This document shows positions 55,216 through 63,491 of a stretch of DNA of 64,000 nt, in pieces. This DNA is from an uncultured Prevotellaceae bacterium (GTDB lineage: Bacteria; Bacteroidota; Bacteroidia; Bacteroidales; Bacteroidaceae). The stretch lies in NCBI GenBank assembly GCA_900315075.1, contig OMXV01000016.1, positions 1 through 64,000 on the forward strand. Direction: 5' to 3'. The translations under genes were made by a program, and so were the position numbers. Under the pieces are notes generated by a model that was not told the DNA's origin, did no database searches, and saw nothing but the letters and a program-made list of their open reading frames with translations. Numbering within the stretch: the stretch's first letter is position 1; each line of letters starts with the position of its first letter.

Positions 55216-57618
55216 CTATTCTTCTATATATTTAAACATGGTATCACCAATTTTAAAAGTGTCGCCATTGGAGAGGACTGTGGGCTTACCCACGGGCAAG
55301 TCGACCCGGTTGTTGTAGATGACGGCTGGTCCGAGAGGCTTAATCATCGGCAGCATGCGTTCACGGTCGATAAAAAGCTGTGCGTGCTCTTTCTGTACAT
55401 TGTTGCTCTTCTCCCAGTTCATCTGAATCTCGCAGTTGACAGTCATACCAATGGTCACTTTTTGCCCACCACCCGTGGCGTTCATCCACTTGTGGATGGG
55501 GATACGAGTCTTGGCACGCACACCATTCATAATCACCAAGAAATATTTCTCTGCCAACATACGTACTGTGACGAGCGAAGCCCCTAAGCCACCACCATAG
55601 ATGATGAAGTCGAGCAACATGTTCATCCAGCTCATCTTGTCGCTGGTGAATTTCGAGAAATAAAGCACAAGAAATCCGATGACTGCCGAACAGAGTCCGC
55701 CTAACAGGGCACTTTTCACTGGTATAGTGGATTTCACTGTGAGGCTCAAAGATACGAAAATGGAGAAGAGGATATAGGCTGGAAGTGAACAATACCAAGG
55801 AATATAGGTGGTCTTGACCAATGACAACAGTACCCCAAGAATATAGGCACCTAAAGCAAACGCCAGCATACCCACAATACCTGAGAAGATGGAAAGCCCT
55901 ATAATCTTGGCAATCACCTTCCAGTTTTTCTGTCGGTACTCATCATTGAACCTGAAAATAAGCGATAGGAAGAAGCCGAGCAGCAGACCGATGGTGAGGA
56001 AGGCATTGGTCTTGTTCTCCACGTTCATCAAGTGAAGTTGCTGAGCTTCATCAGAGAGAGATGCTGCTGCCAGTGTCTTTGCCAGTGCGCCAAAGAAGCC
56101 ATGCCCGAACAATTCGTAAATAATCCAACTGATGAATCCCGCAAATACCCCCATGATTGTGAGGTAGCAGTCGCGCAGCGTGGCCTTTGAGAATATCTGC
56201 TTCCACTCTATATGATCCTGTATACCCTCAGTGCAGTTTTGCCCATACTCAGCACAACGATAGTGGTTGTGCTTCCAACAATGCACGTGCATAACGTGCT
56301 TGCACCGTTGAACTACCATCTCGCCGGGTTCGAAGGGTCGCTTGCAATAATAACATAGTTCGCGTGTAACGTTCTCTTTCGGCATGAACTTGCGATAATA
56401 CTTGGCAGCAAATGTGCGCGACTTAATCCATGGTATCAGGATTTTCATTACGGCAATTGCCAAGCAGATGGTCAGCAGCGTGACAAGCAGCGCCCAGAGG
56501 ATTTTCACCAAAATGTCGGTGGTCGTCTGCTCACGCAACGGCCATGGTGTCTCGGCTGTTCCGATGGAAAAGTCGGCCTCGCCGGCCGTAACGCCCTTCC
56601 ACTCTGCCAAGTAGTTGACACGTCCGCTGTATGACTTGCCATCCTCAATCTGATAGGTGTAGGCAAAGTCGTACATGGCATCGTCAATCACGCGCTGGAA
56701 ACTTGACAGCACTTTGTTGATGTCGCTCGACTTCTGATAGTCGCCACGACGGCTGGCGATGATGGCATCTGTGGAGTCTTTGGGTGTGGTTATATTTTTC
56801 AACATCGTTTCCACATTCTCGTCCATTGCCCCAGGTGTGTAATAAAAGGCAAACACCCTAGGGACAATGCGTCTCAGGTCAGTCTCGATATCTTCGACAT
56901 CAAACCTATTTATCATTTCCATTGAAGGATATCGGTCGCCCTCTGTGAAGATAAAGAGGATATTATTGTCGGGATTTGCCTTTGCACGCTGTGCGATAGT
57001 GGCATTGGGTGCATAGTCTGCCAATGCCTGTTTCAGATAGTCATTATCTATTGGGGCTGGGTCGAATTCACATAGTTTTGCACAGAGCGACCTGTAGAGG
57101 AACTTGTTGTCGGCGTGCTGAAGAAAGCGGTCTTTCATGGTCTTGAATGAAGCCTTGGTGACCATTTCGCTGCTACTCACCTCATCGCCGAAGAACGAAA
57201 GATAGACGCAACTGTCGGGTGCGCTGGCAACCAAATGCTCTACCGCATCATATATCTGGCTCTTGCCCTCATCAGGGATACTAAGGTCAATGAGCACCGA
57301 GAATGTGTATCCCGGTGGTATGCGCTGCCCACTGTTGAGGGCTTTTACGACACGTCGGTCATTGGGTATGGCATTCCCACCTTCCTTGACGACTAAATAG
57401 TCTTCCAATTCTTGTGCGGTGATGTCCTTGTTGTGGTTCCCATCACGGTCGAGCACTTTGATAAAGATTGTGATACTGTCGCTACCCACCTTATACTCAT
57501 ACTTCTTGTCGCAGAATTGTATCTTGGATACACTCTGGGCTACGACTCCCACAGTGACAGTCAGCAATAAGGCTACTGTCATGCTGATTCTACGGATCAT
57601 CTCCTTCTTCTTGTCCAT
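55216..57618 (-). CDS. membrane protein with VWA-like, RING-H2-like and FHA-like domains (candidate E3)
   Basis: It has 800 residues: a signal/anchor helix, a periplasmic VWA-like region (about 85-290, degenerate MIDAS DLSIP), a TM helix (about 385-410), then a cytoplasmic zinc motif C422-x2-C425-x13-C439-x-H441-x2-H444-x2-C447-x7-C455-x6-C462. The first six ligands have RING-H2 order and spacing; the last pair is wider than CxxC. Five to six more TM helices (about 485-690) and an FHA-like domain (about 705-800; SNGDTFKIGDTMFKY) follow. It would be a membrane-bound E3 that also reads phosphothreonine. Parallel roles such as TssN/TssR-like membrane component are possible. Confidence 0.75.
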   Translation of the reverse strand: MDKKKEMIRRISMTVALLLTVTVGVVAQSVSKIQFCDKKYEYKVGSDSITIFIKVLDRDGNHNKDITAQELEDYLVVKEGGNAIPNDRRVVKALNSGQRIPPGYTFSVLIDLSIPDEGKSQIYDAVEHLVASAPDSCVYLSFFGDEVSSSEMVTKASFKTMKDRFLQHADNKFLYRSLCAKLCEFDPAPIDNDYLKQALADYAPNATIAQRAKANPDNNILFIFTEGDRYPSMEMINRFDVEDIETDLRRIVPRVFAFYYTPGAMDENVETMLKNITTPKDSTDAIIASRRGDYQKSSDINKVLSSFQRVIDDAMYDFAYTYQIEDGKSYSGRVNYLAEWKGVTAGEADFSIGTAETPWPLREQTTTDILVKILWALLVTLLTICLAIAVMKILIPWIKSRTFAAKYYRKFMPKENVTRELCYYCKRPFEPGEMVVQRCKHVMHVHCWKHNHYRCAEYGQNCTEGIQDHIEWKQIFSKATLRDCYLTIMGVFAGFISWIIYELFGHGFFGALAKTLAAASLSDEAQQLHLMNVENKTNAFLTIGLLLGFFLSLIFRFNDEYRQKNWKVIAKIIGLSIFSGIVGMLAFALGAYILGVLLSLVKTTYIPWYCSLPAYILFSIFVSLSLTVKSTIPVKSALLGGLCSAVIGFLVLYFSKFTSDKMSWMNMLLDFIIYGGGLGASLVTVRMLAEKYFLVIMNGVRAKTRIPIHKWMNATGGGQKVTIGMTVNCEIQMNWEKSNNVQKEHAQLFIDRERMLPMIKPLGPAVIYNNRVDLPVGKPTVLSNGDTFKIGDTMFKYIEE

Positions 57619-59792
57619 ATTTTCAAATCATCAAATTGTTGTTCTCCATAATATTGATAGTCTGTGGTGAGGCCTCTCTCATCGGCGGGGATGGCAGTGA
57701 GTTTACCCTCAGCGGTGGAATAAACCAGCACAAATCCAATTTTCTGCTCATATCCCATGATAGCCTTGCGCACGGATGGCATACTGAAATGTGATGTCAC
57801 CACCAAGCACCCCACGAGGTCGTTGTCGGGCACGGCGGTTTCCTTGGCCACTTTGTTAATCAAGAATTCCAACGACGATGATGCTCCCTGCTCACGTCCG
57901 AACCCATGCACAAATCCCACCAGTCCTGAACGCTGCTCGCTGAGCAACATGTCGATATCGATAATCGCACTGTTGGTCATGTGTATGCCATTGCATTTCT
58001 CTGTGTGACGAACGGCTTTTGCTAACAGGTTGTATGTATTCTCGGTGTCGATGGTATTGCGGTCGCTCTCCACAGCCCAACGGTACCATTCCTCAAGAGA
58101 GTACATCCGATGGATGTCGTCCTTGGAGTTGATGGTACCGTCTTTCCGGAAGATAAACACGCCCGTGGTCTGCTCTGGTGTGAGGATGTCGATGACCAAT
58201 GCGGTAAGGAAATGTGGGTGTGTGGGGTGCTTGAGTTGCATCTGCACGGTACTGTCGGAATTGCTGAAAAACACGCCCAGCCCCGGATGTGAATGTACCC
58301 AGCATGTGAGGTCGTATTGCAGTCCGGTGGTGGTGCGCAACTTGCGTAGCAACTGATTGACTCGTAACTTGATTTTACCTCCGAAATTCAACTCATACTC
58401 ACCAAATATCGCATCGTCGCCTGGCTTGACAATCTGTTCGAGCGTGACGTAATATTCACGAGCCTTCTCATCGTAGAACCATCGTCCGAGCACCATACAC
58501 CCGTCTTCCTTTGGATTGCTCTCATCGCGCAGGTCTTCGGCATACATATTATAGATATCCTTGACACAAGTATTCTTAAGATACATCAACCTCACGGCAG
58601 AGTCAGAACAGAAGTCGGCAGTGTCGATGCGCATATAAGCGGGATTGTTTACCACATCGTCGATGCTCTGCTTACGCAGGATGGTGGTGGTCTTACGGCG
58701 TACGACGATTGACTGTCGGGCTTCCTCGGGTGTGGGTGTCGGGCGCCGGTCGGGGCTGCTGACACGTGCAGGCATCTCCTGCTCCTTGCGATGTCGCAGA
58801 TACCAGGCAACTAGTGCGCCCAGTAGCAACAGAGCAGCGACGATAATAAGGATTGGTTTCCAGTAGATATCAGAATCTTCCACCTCCTTGCTGTTGATTT
58901 CTTCTTCTATAAGCGCTGCATTGCGATCATGTGCCTTGAGGCGGTCTTCAATAATCTTTGTCAACGAATCGAGGCATTCGTCGCGGTCGGCAATACCCTG
59001 TCGTTTGTAATTGTCTGTCAAGAAATCTCGAACCACAAATCCTGCCTGCCCTTTGTGAAAATTCACAGAATCACGCAGTTGCTGTATAAGTGTCATCAAC
59101 TGGTTGTTGGTGATGTACTCATCGCGGTCCTTCCAATTGCGCAGGTTCTGTAAATGCTGATTCACCTTGTCGGTTTCCTGATTGATATTCTGTTCGGAAT
59201 AGAAGGGTATTCTATCAAGAAAAGCCTTAAAATCACTGATGACAGTGGCTGCTGAAGCCCCCTTGCTGTTCTGGCGAACGACATCGCGATCTACATCAAT
59301 ATCGATTTCCATAGCAGCAACTGGTTTGGCAGGCTCATCAACTTGCCGTCGGGTTGTGGCTTCATTATCAGCAGGCTTTGGCGTAGTCTTTGCTTCCGTC
59401 GGCTTACTTTTTTCGGAAGGTTTTTCATCGGTTGGAGCAGGCTTTTCTGCTTCAGGTTTGGAAGTAGATGCCTCAGCAGCATTGACGAGTTCTTTAACTC
59501 TACTTTGAGGCAGGAGTGTTCCAAAGTCTTTACCATCCATACTGACCTGAATATATCTGCATATAGCATTGACAGGGGCGCGACTCTTGGCAGGCACCAT
59601 GATTGGCCCACTTCCGGGCAACTTGATATATACATCGTTGCCTCTGTTGTTGTAAACACCGCTGACGTAGATACCGTTTTTTTCTGCTGGTATGCTATAA
59701 GAAATATCAATACCATCGGCATTGATAGAGTGTTGCGCATCGATTGTCATCGATACGAGAAAAAGGATAAAAATAAATGTCAAGCGTCTCAT
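57597..59792 (-). CDS. membrane-anchored JAMM/MPN peptidase (deconjugase candidate)
   Basis: It has 731 residues: signal peptide ending IDAQ, a periplasmic beta domain (to about 100), a Pro/Glu/Lys-rich linker, a helical stretch, a TM helix (about 315-335), then a cytoplasmic JAMM domain. The metal site is complete: Glu429 in KEDGCMVLG and His500-x-His502-x7-Ser510-x2-Asp513 (HSHPGLGVFFSNSD), close to the proteasomal Rpn11 version. A second MPN-like segment (about 620-700, no His pair) may be an inactive partner. It would remove the ubiquitin-like protein from targets at the membrane. Its end overlaps the RING protein gene by 22 bases. Confidence 0.9.
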   Translation of the reverse strand: MRRLTFIFILFLVSMTIDAQHSINADGIDISYSIPAEKNGIYVSGVYNNRGNDVYIKLPGSGPIMVPAKSRAPVNAICRYIQVSMDGKDFGTLLPQSRVKELVNAAEASTSKPEAEKPAPTDEKPSEKSKPTEAKTTPKPADNEATTRRQVDEPAKPVAAMEIDIDVDRDVVRQNSKGASAATVISDFKAFLDRIPFYSEQNINQETDKVNQHLQNLRNWKDRDEYITNNQLMTLIQQLRDSVNFHKGQAGFVVRDFLTDNYKRQGIADRDECLDSLTKIIEDRLKAHDRNAALIEEEINSKEVEDSDIYWKPILIIVAALLLLGALVAWYLRHRKEQEMPARVSSPDRRPTPTPEEARQSIVVRRKTTTILRKQSIDDVVNNPAYMRIDTADFCSDSAVRLMYLKNTCVKDIYNMYAEDLRDESNPKEDGCMVLGRWFYDEKAREYYVTLEQIVKPGDDAIFGEYELNFGGKIKLRVNQLLRKLRTTTGLQYDLTCWVHSHPGLGVFFSNSDSTVQMQLKHPTHPHFLTALVIDILTPEQTTGVFIFRKDGTINSKDDIHRMYSLEEWYRWAVESDRNTIDTENTYNLLAKAVRHTEKCNGIHMTNSAIIDIDMLLSEQRSGLVGFVHGFGREQGASSSLEFLINKVAKETAVPDNDLVGCLVVTSHFSMPSVRKAIMGYEQKIGFVLVYSTAEGKLTAIPADERGLTTDYQYYGEQQFDDLKIWTRRRR

Positions 59793-59803
59793 GTGCTGTG
59801 TTT

Positions 59804-61342
59804 TTAGATAGATATTTGGTCGTTTTTTCCTGGTTTTTTCCTACTAAAACGTGAAAAGAAACCTCCCGTCTTTGGGGCAGTGGTACCAGTGCTTGCGGTT
59901 TTAGCCCTGGCAGCAGCAGAAGCAGCACCGGATGGCTTTCTGACAGATGCCGCAGTGGTGGTTCCGGAAGTCTTCCTGACAGAAGCAGTGGTGGTAGTTC
60001 CTACTGGCTTTCTGACAGAAGTAGTGGAGGATGCGGATGCTGACTTCCTGACTGACGCAGTGGTTTTTCCCGTGGCTTTTTCTGCGCCATCTCCGATGGT
60101 GATTGGTTTGGACTTGCCCGTGGCATGATTGACTGCTCCTCTGACGGCATCTCTCCCTTTGTTGCGGATAGCACCTTCGGTCTGACCTACCTTTTGGCGT
60201 ATGGCTCTCGACGCGCGGCGTCTTGCCTCGTTGGTGACACGGCGTTCGAGGTTTTCTTGCATCTGCTCTACGCTACGCAAATTGCGTAGGTTGCGGAAAT
60301 GCTGGGTGAGTTGGCTTCCCACAAACCCGAGGATGCCGAGGATGACACCGCCAATAATCATCCACAGTGTGCGTTTCTCACTTTTTGACTTTTCGGCTTG
60401 CTGGGCTTTCTGAATACTGTCGTTCTCTGCCTTTATTTTATCTTCTTGGGCTTTTTGCTCCTTCTGTTGGGCAGCAACCTTCTTAGCACTGCATGTTGAA
60501 ATAGCATTGTTGATCTGATTACGCAGAGATGTATCCGAAGTATTATTAAGATACCCTTGTAACTGAATTTGACAATCCTGAAGTTCAGAAGAAGAGATGT
60601 CAGGTCGATTAATCATTGCAATTATTCTTTCTATCTCATCAGCAGTTGGCACCCCCACTGCACCACCACTCTCAGGATTGTAGGGCATGTCATAGTATGG
60701 CATCGGTTGATTATATTCCCCATACTCCATAGGAGGGTACTCAGTTTGTCCTTCAGTTGAGGGTATGGTTATCGTCTCTGCTGGTTTGGTATGAGAAACC
60801 TTCGTCGTAGGTATAGCCAGTTTGACCGACAGGTTGCCACAGTCTGCAAAGATCTCACAAGTACTTTTTTGTTTTGGAATAACACTCTTTTTATAATTAG
60901 CTAAATAAATAGGAATTTCAATTGTGTGCTCTTTTCCGTCGTTTGCTTCCATTTCAATAGCCACGCCATTGTTGAGTTCTATGTATCCTCCGGGACTTAG
61001 CTTGTAGTTTAGGCCTTTAGGAGACAAGATACGTGTGATTTCATGTCCCGTGAATTTATAATCATTTTGGGCATAACTATCAAAAATAAAAATTTTATGG
61101 TTTTTTTTATTTTTGTATTTACTTGAGTTAATACCAGAAGGAAATGCTCTTACACTATTGAAACGGATCTTAAATTTTCCATCCCCAACATGTACCGCCT
61201 CGTATGTAATATAGACTTTGTCACCCAATGAAGAGATCAAGGTATCGGTCTTCACATATCCAAATGAGGAAAGAGAACCTGCCAAAAGTATCAATAAGGC
61301 TATTAGATGCCTTGCTTGTCGGTTGACTACGTATTTTGTCAT
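59804..61342 (-). CDS. membrane protein with beta domain, coiled coil and basic SVRK repeat tail
   Basis: About 512 residues from the Met at 61342, which begins the signal peptide and gives a 31-base gap after the upstream gene; an earlier in-frame Met would overlap it. The periplasmic beta domain is about residues 25-180, an Asn/Pro/Tyr-rich spacer follows, then a Gln/Lys-rich coiled coil (about 290-330), a TM helix (about 335-357), and a cytoplasmic tail with repeated ASVRKPSG-type units, Thr/Ser/Ala-rich and basic. Many Ser/Thr next to Arg/Lys make this tail a good kinase substrate. The beta domain resembles that of the next upstream gene. Confidence 0.7.
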   Translation of the reverse strand: MTKYVVNRQARHLIALLILLAGSLSSFGYVKTDTLISSLGDKVYITYEAVHVGDGKFKIRFNSVRAFPSGINSSKYKNKKNHKIFIFDSYAQNDYKFTGHEITRILSPKGLNYKLSPGGYIELNNGVAIEMEANDGKEHTIEIPIYLANYKKSVIPKQKSTCEIFADCGNLSVKLAIPTTKVSHTKPAETITIPSTEGQTEYPPMEYGEYNQPMPYYDMPYNPESGGAVGVPTADEIERIIAMINRPDISSSELQDCQIQLQGYLNNTSDTSLRNQINNAISTCSAKKVAAQQKEQKAQEDKIKAENDSIQKAQQAEKSKSEKRTLWMIIGGVILGILGFVGSQLTQHFRNLRNLRSVEQMQENLERRVTNEARRRASRAIRQKVGQTEGAIRNKGRDAVRGAVNHATGKSKPITIGDGAEKATGKTTASVRKSASASSTTSVRKPVGTTTTASVRKTSGTTTAASVRKPSGAASAAARAKTASTGTTAPKTGGFFSRFSRKKPGKNDQISI

Positions 61343-61373
61343 GATGTCGGAATAGTTAAAATAGCTCAGGGGG

Positions 61374-62405
61374 TTACCTACTTTGGATTTGACGATAGAG
61401 TCTATTAATATCATTGGTCAATTTGTTTCTGGCTTTTGCACAATTATAAAGTGCGTCTGCCGTTGACTTGCTTGCACCATTCATTGCTGCCCAAATCTGA
61501 TGTGAACTATATGAGCAATAGCGGCAGGAATGGGGAGGTGGTGAAGGAGGTGTAGAAGTTGTTGAAGGGAGTGGTTTCTTACCACCTCCAGTTTGTTTAC
61601 AATTCTCGGTGAAGATGATGCCATCAAGCTTCTCCTTGAGTTCAGCATATCGTTTGGCAGGACGGTCTGTTTGATACCAGCCGTGGCGGTTGACAATGTC
61701 ATCAATGTCTTTTTTCATTTTCGTGATACGTGCGTGGTCATCATCCCATTTCTTCTTTCCTCTTTTATTTTCACGACAATAGGTGTTCTTTTCTATCTCG
61801 CTCTTGATTTTATCCACTTTTTTCTCCATGTCTATATACCCTTGGTCTGGTTTAGTGGAATATGTAATATTGAGCTGGATGCATTTGGGCTGGTCGAAGA
61901 TGGTGTATTTCTTCTTGGACTTACCTTTGCTCTGCACCACATAGATTGGCAATTGCAACACATGTTCACGCGTATCATCGATGATGAAATTACGGATGAC
62001 TGTTACCTTTGAATTGCGGTCTTGATCGATGGCCACAAAGTCGTTCCTGTCTAAATCTTTTGCCGCCATCACTCTTCGACTTCCTTTGGTTCCGCCTATA
62101 CCTTTGTCAAATTTCACTTTCTTACTTTTAAGGCTTTTCTCATCAAGAGAAGTTCGAAAAAGCAGTAGTGCCACCTCACCATCATAAATATTGACAATAT
62201 TCTCAATGGTAACAGTCACTTTTGCCTTGTTTTCTTCTGCTGTGTCTTCTTTTTTGATAAAGATATTGGCATATGGCATTGAGATGGTGTCGGCTTCATT
62301 GTCAGCATCAAAGTTGATAGTCGTTTTTTCCCAATCACCATCATCTTGTGCATGAAGCGTGAGACAGGTAAGAAAAAGGAGCGAGGCGATAAAAAATGCT
62401 TTCAT
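61374..62405 (-). CDS. exported protein with beta domain and Cys-rich C-terminus
   Basis: It has 343 residues with signal peptide ending LTLHAQ. The beta-rich first 200 residues include REHVLQLPIYVVQSKGKSKKK and KCIQLNIT, which parallel EHTIEIPIYLANYKKS and LSVKLAI of the neighbouring 59804-61342 protein, so the two share a domain. A charged helical middle, a GGGKK..PP linker and a C-terminal CRYCSYSS..C segment follow. No catalytic motif recognised. Located between E2 and JAMM genes, it is a likely periplasmic partner of the membrane proteins here. Confidence 0.7.
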   Translation of the reverse strand: MKAFFIASLLFLTCLTLHAQDDGDWEKTTINFDADNEADTISMPYANIFIKKEDTAEENKAKVTVTIENIVNIYDGEVALLLFRTSLDEKSLKSKKVKFDKGIGGTKGSRRVMAAKDLDRNDFVAIDQDRNSKVTVIRNFIIDDTREHVLQLPIYVVQSKGKSKKKYTIFDQPKCIQLNITYSTKPDQGYIDMEKKVDKIKSEIEKNTYCRENKRGKKKWDDDHARITKMKKDIDDIVNRHGWYQTDRPAKRYAELKEKLDGIIFTENCKQTGGGKKPLPSTTSTPPSPPPHSCRYCSYSSHQIWAAMNGASKSTADALYNCAKARNKLTNDINRLYRQIQSR

Positions 62406-63079
62406 ATTGTGAGTGTTCTTTTAATTGGTTTCTGGAGTTCTGCCTCAGGGGCTTCTTCTATTTCAGTTTTCTTGGGAGAGGGCTTCTCGGTGGATGGTTC
62501 AGGTTTGTCCTGACCGAAACGAATCCATCCATTAGGTTCTCCTTCTTCTCGCACCCATTCAGCCACGTTCTGGTCTTCGGGATAGGGATAAGTGTTTTCT
62601 GCATGATAGAGCTGATATTTTAGGTATCTCTCCACGCGCAGCACGAGGTCTTTGAGCGAAGCGAGCACGCCCATCTCCTTTATGGTGAGGCATACATGGC
62701 CCTTAAAACTGCCAGAGTGACGGATGTTGGGATGCCAAATGTCGGTGCGAAAAGTGAAGATAGGATTGCCGTCGGCAGAAGGATAATTGTTGGGCAATAC
62801 TATGCTCATCTTGTGGAGATAGCCAAAGATGGGTTCACGTGGTACCGGTCCGTCTTTCACACCCACGATAGACTTCACACGATACCATATCTCGTATTCT
62901 GTGGGTAATCCAAGCACATTTTTCCTACGGATGATATACGAGATAGAGGGTTGGCGGGGATTAGGGCTTGATGCCTTTCGTTTGTCACAAAGAGTGTCGA
63001 GGTCTTTCCATTCCTGCCACAGGCGGTGGTCGCGTGTCTGCAGTTCTTTTTGGTTGAAGTTGTTGATAGCGCTGTTCAT
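62402..63079 (-). CDS. E2-like ubiquitin-conjugating protein (UBC fold)
   Basis: It has 225 residues with no signal peptide. The UBC core spans about 45-165. SIVLPNNYPSADGNPIFTF is followed by HPN (116-118) in IWHPNIRHSG and by Cys130 in GHVCLTI, twelve residues after the Asn rather than eight as in human UBE2D, because of a four-residue insertion. SLKDLVLRVERYLKYQ forms the next helix. The last 50 residues are Pro/Glu/Lys-rich and probably disordered. It would carry the activated modifier as a thioester. It lies 22 bases after the modifier gene and its end overlaps the following gene by 4 bases. Confidence 0.9.
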   Translation of the reverse strand: MNSAINNFNQKELQTRDHRLWQEWKDLDTLCDKRKASSPNPRQPSISYIIRRKNVLGLPTEYEIWYRVKSIVGVKDGPVPREPIFGYLHKMSIVLPNNYPSADGNPIFTFRTDIWHPNIRHSGSFKGHVCLTIKEMGVLASLKDLVLRVERYLKYQLYHAENTYPYPEDQNVAEWVREEGEPNGWIRFGQDKPEPSTEKPSPKKTEIEEAPEAELQKPIKRTLTI

Positions 63080-63101
63080 GATATCATTCCTTTAAAATCT
63101 A

Positions 63102-63428
63102 TTAGCCAGCAATGGGTACTTGCATTAGTAGCAGATGGTCTTCGGGCTGCACATTGTAATCTACAAGTGCCATTTCACGACCATCCTCATCTGTGAATTC
63201 AAGAATAATTGGCTCATCTTCGTCGTCCACCATTTGTCCAAGAAGGTACTGGATAGGATTGCCACCATTGTCCATCTTGGGCAATTCAAATACCTGCACA
63301 ATGCTGTTGATTTGATCGCGAATAGTTTTGGTAGGATCGGTCACTTTCACTTCAGCTTCCTCAATTGGGGTGCCCTCAATTGTCAAATAGATGATAAACT
63401 CATCATCGTAGAATTGTTCGTTTTCCAT
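63102..63428 (-). CDS. ubiquitin-like modifier ending in Gly
   Basis: It has 108 residues with no signal peptide, acidic. Beta-grasp order is readable: strands FIIYLTIEGTPI / EAEVKVTDP, a helix TIRDQINSIVQVFELP, and strands EPIILEFTDED / ALVDYNVQPEDHLLLMQVPIAG. The PEDHLLLMQVP end matches the last ubiquitin strand, and the protein stops exactly at a C-terminal Gly, as needed for adenylation and thioester transfer without prior trimming. Directly followed by the E2 gene. A G-free octamer leader precedes it. It could instead be a YukD-like beta-grasp protein, but those lack this tail. Confidence 0.85.
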   Translation of the reverse strand: MENEQFYDDEFIIYLTIEGTPIEEAEVKVTDPTKTIRDQINSIVQVFELPKMDNGGNPIQYLLGQMVDDEDEPIILEFTDEDGREMALVDYNVQPEDHLLLMQVPIAG

Positions 63429-63480
63429 ATTTGTATTTTTTTAGTTTATGAGTTTTTTAGTTTGTGAGTTTATAAGTTTT
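63429..63480 (-). repeat. G-free octamer leader before the modifier gene
   Basis: Coding strand AAACTTAT-AAACTCAC-AAACTAAA-AAACTCAT-AAACTAAA-AAAATACAAAT ending at the ATG at 63428: five octamers with an AAACT core. Confidence 0.75.
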
Positions 63481-63491
63481 GGGGGTATCTA

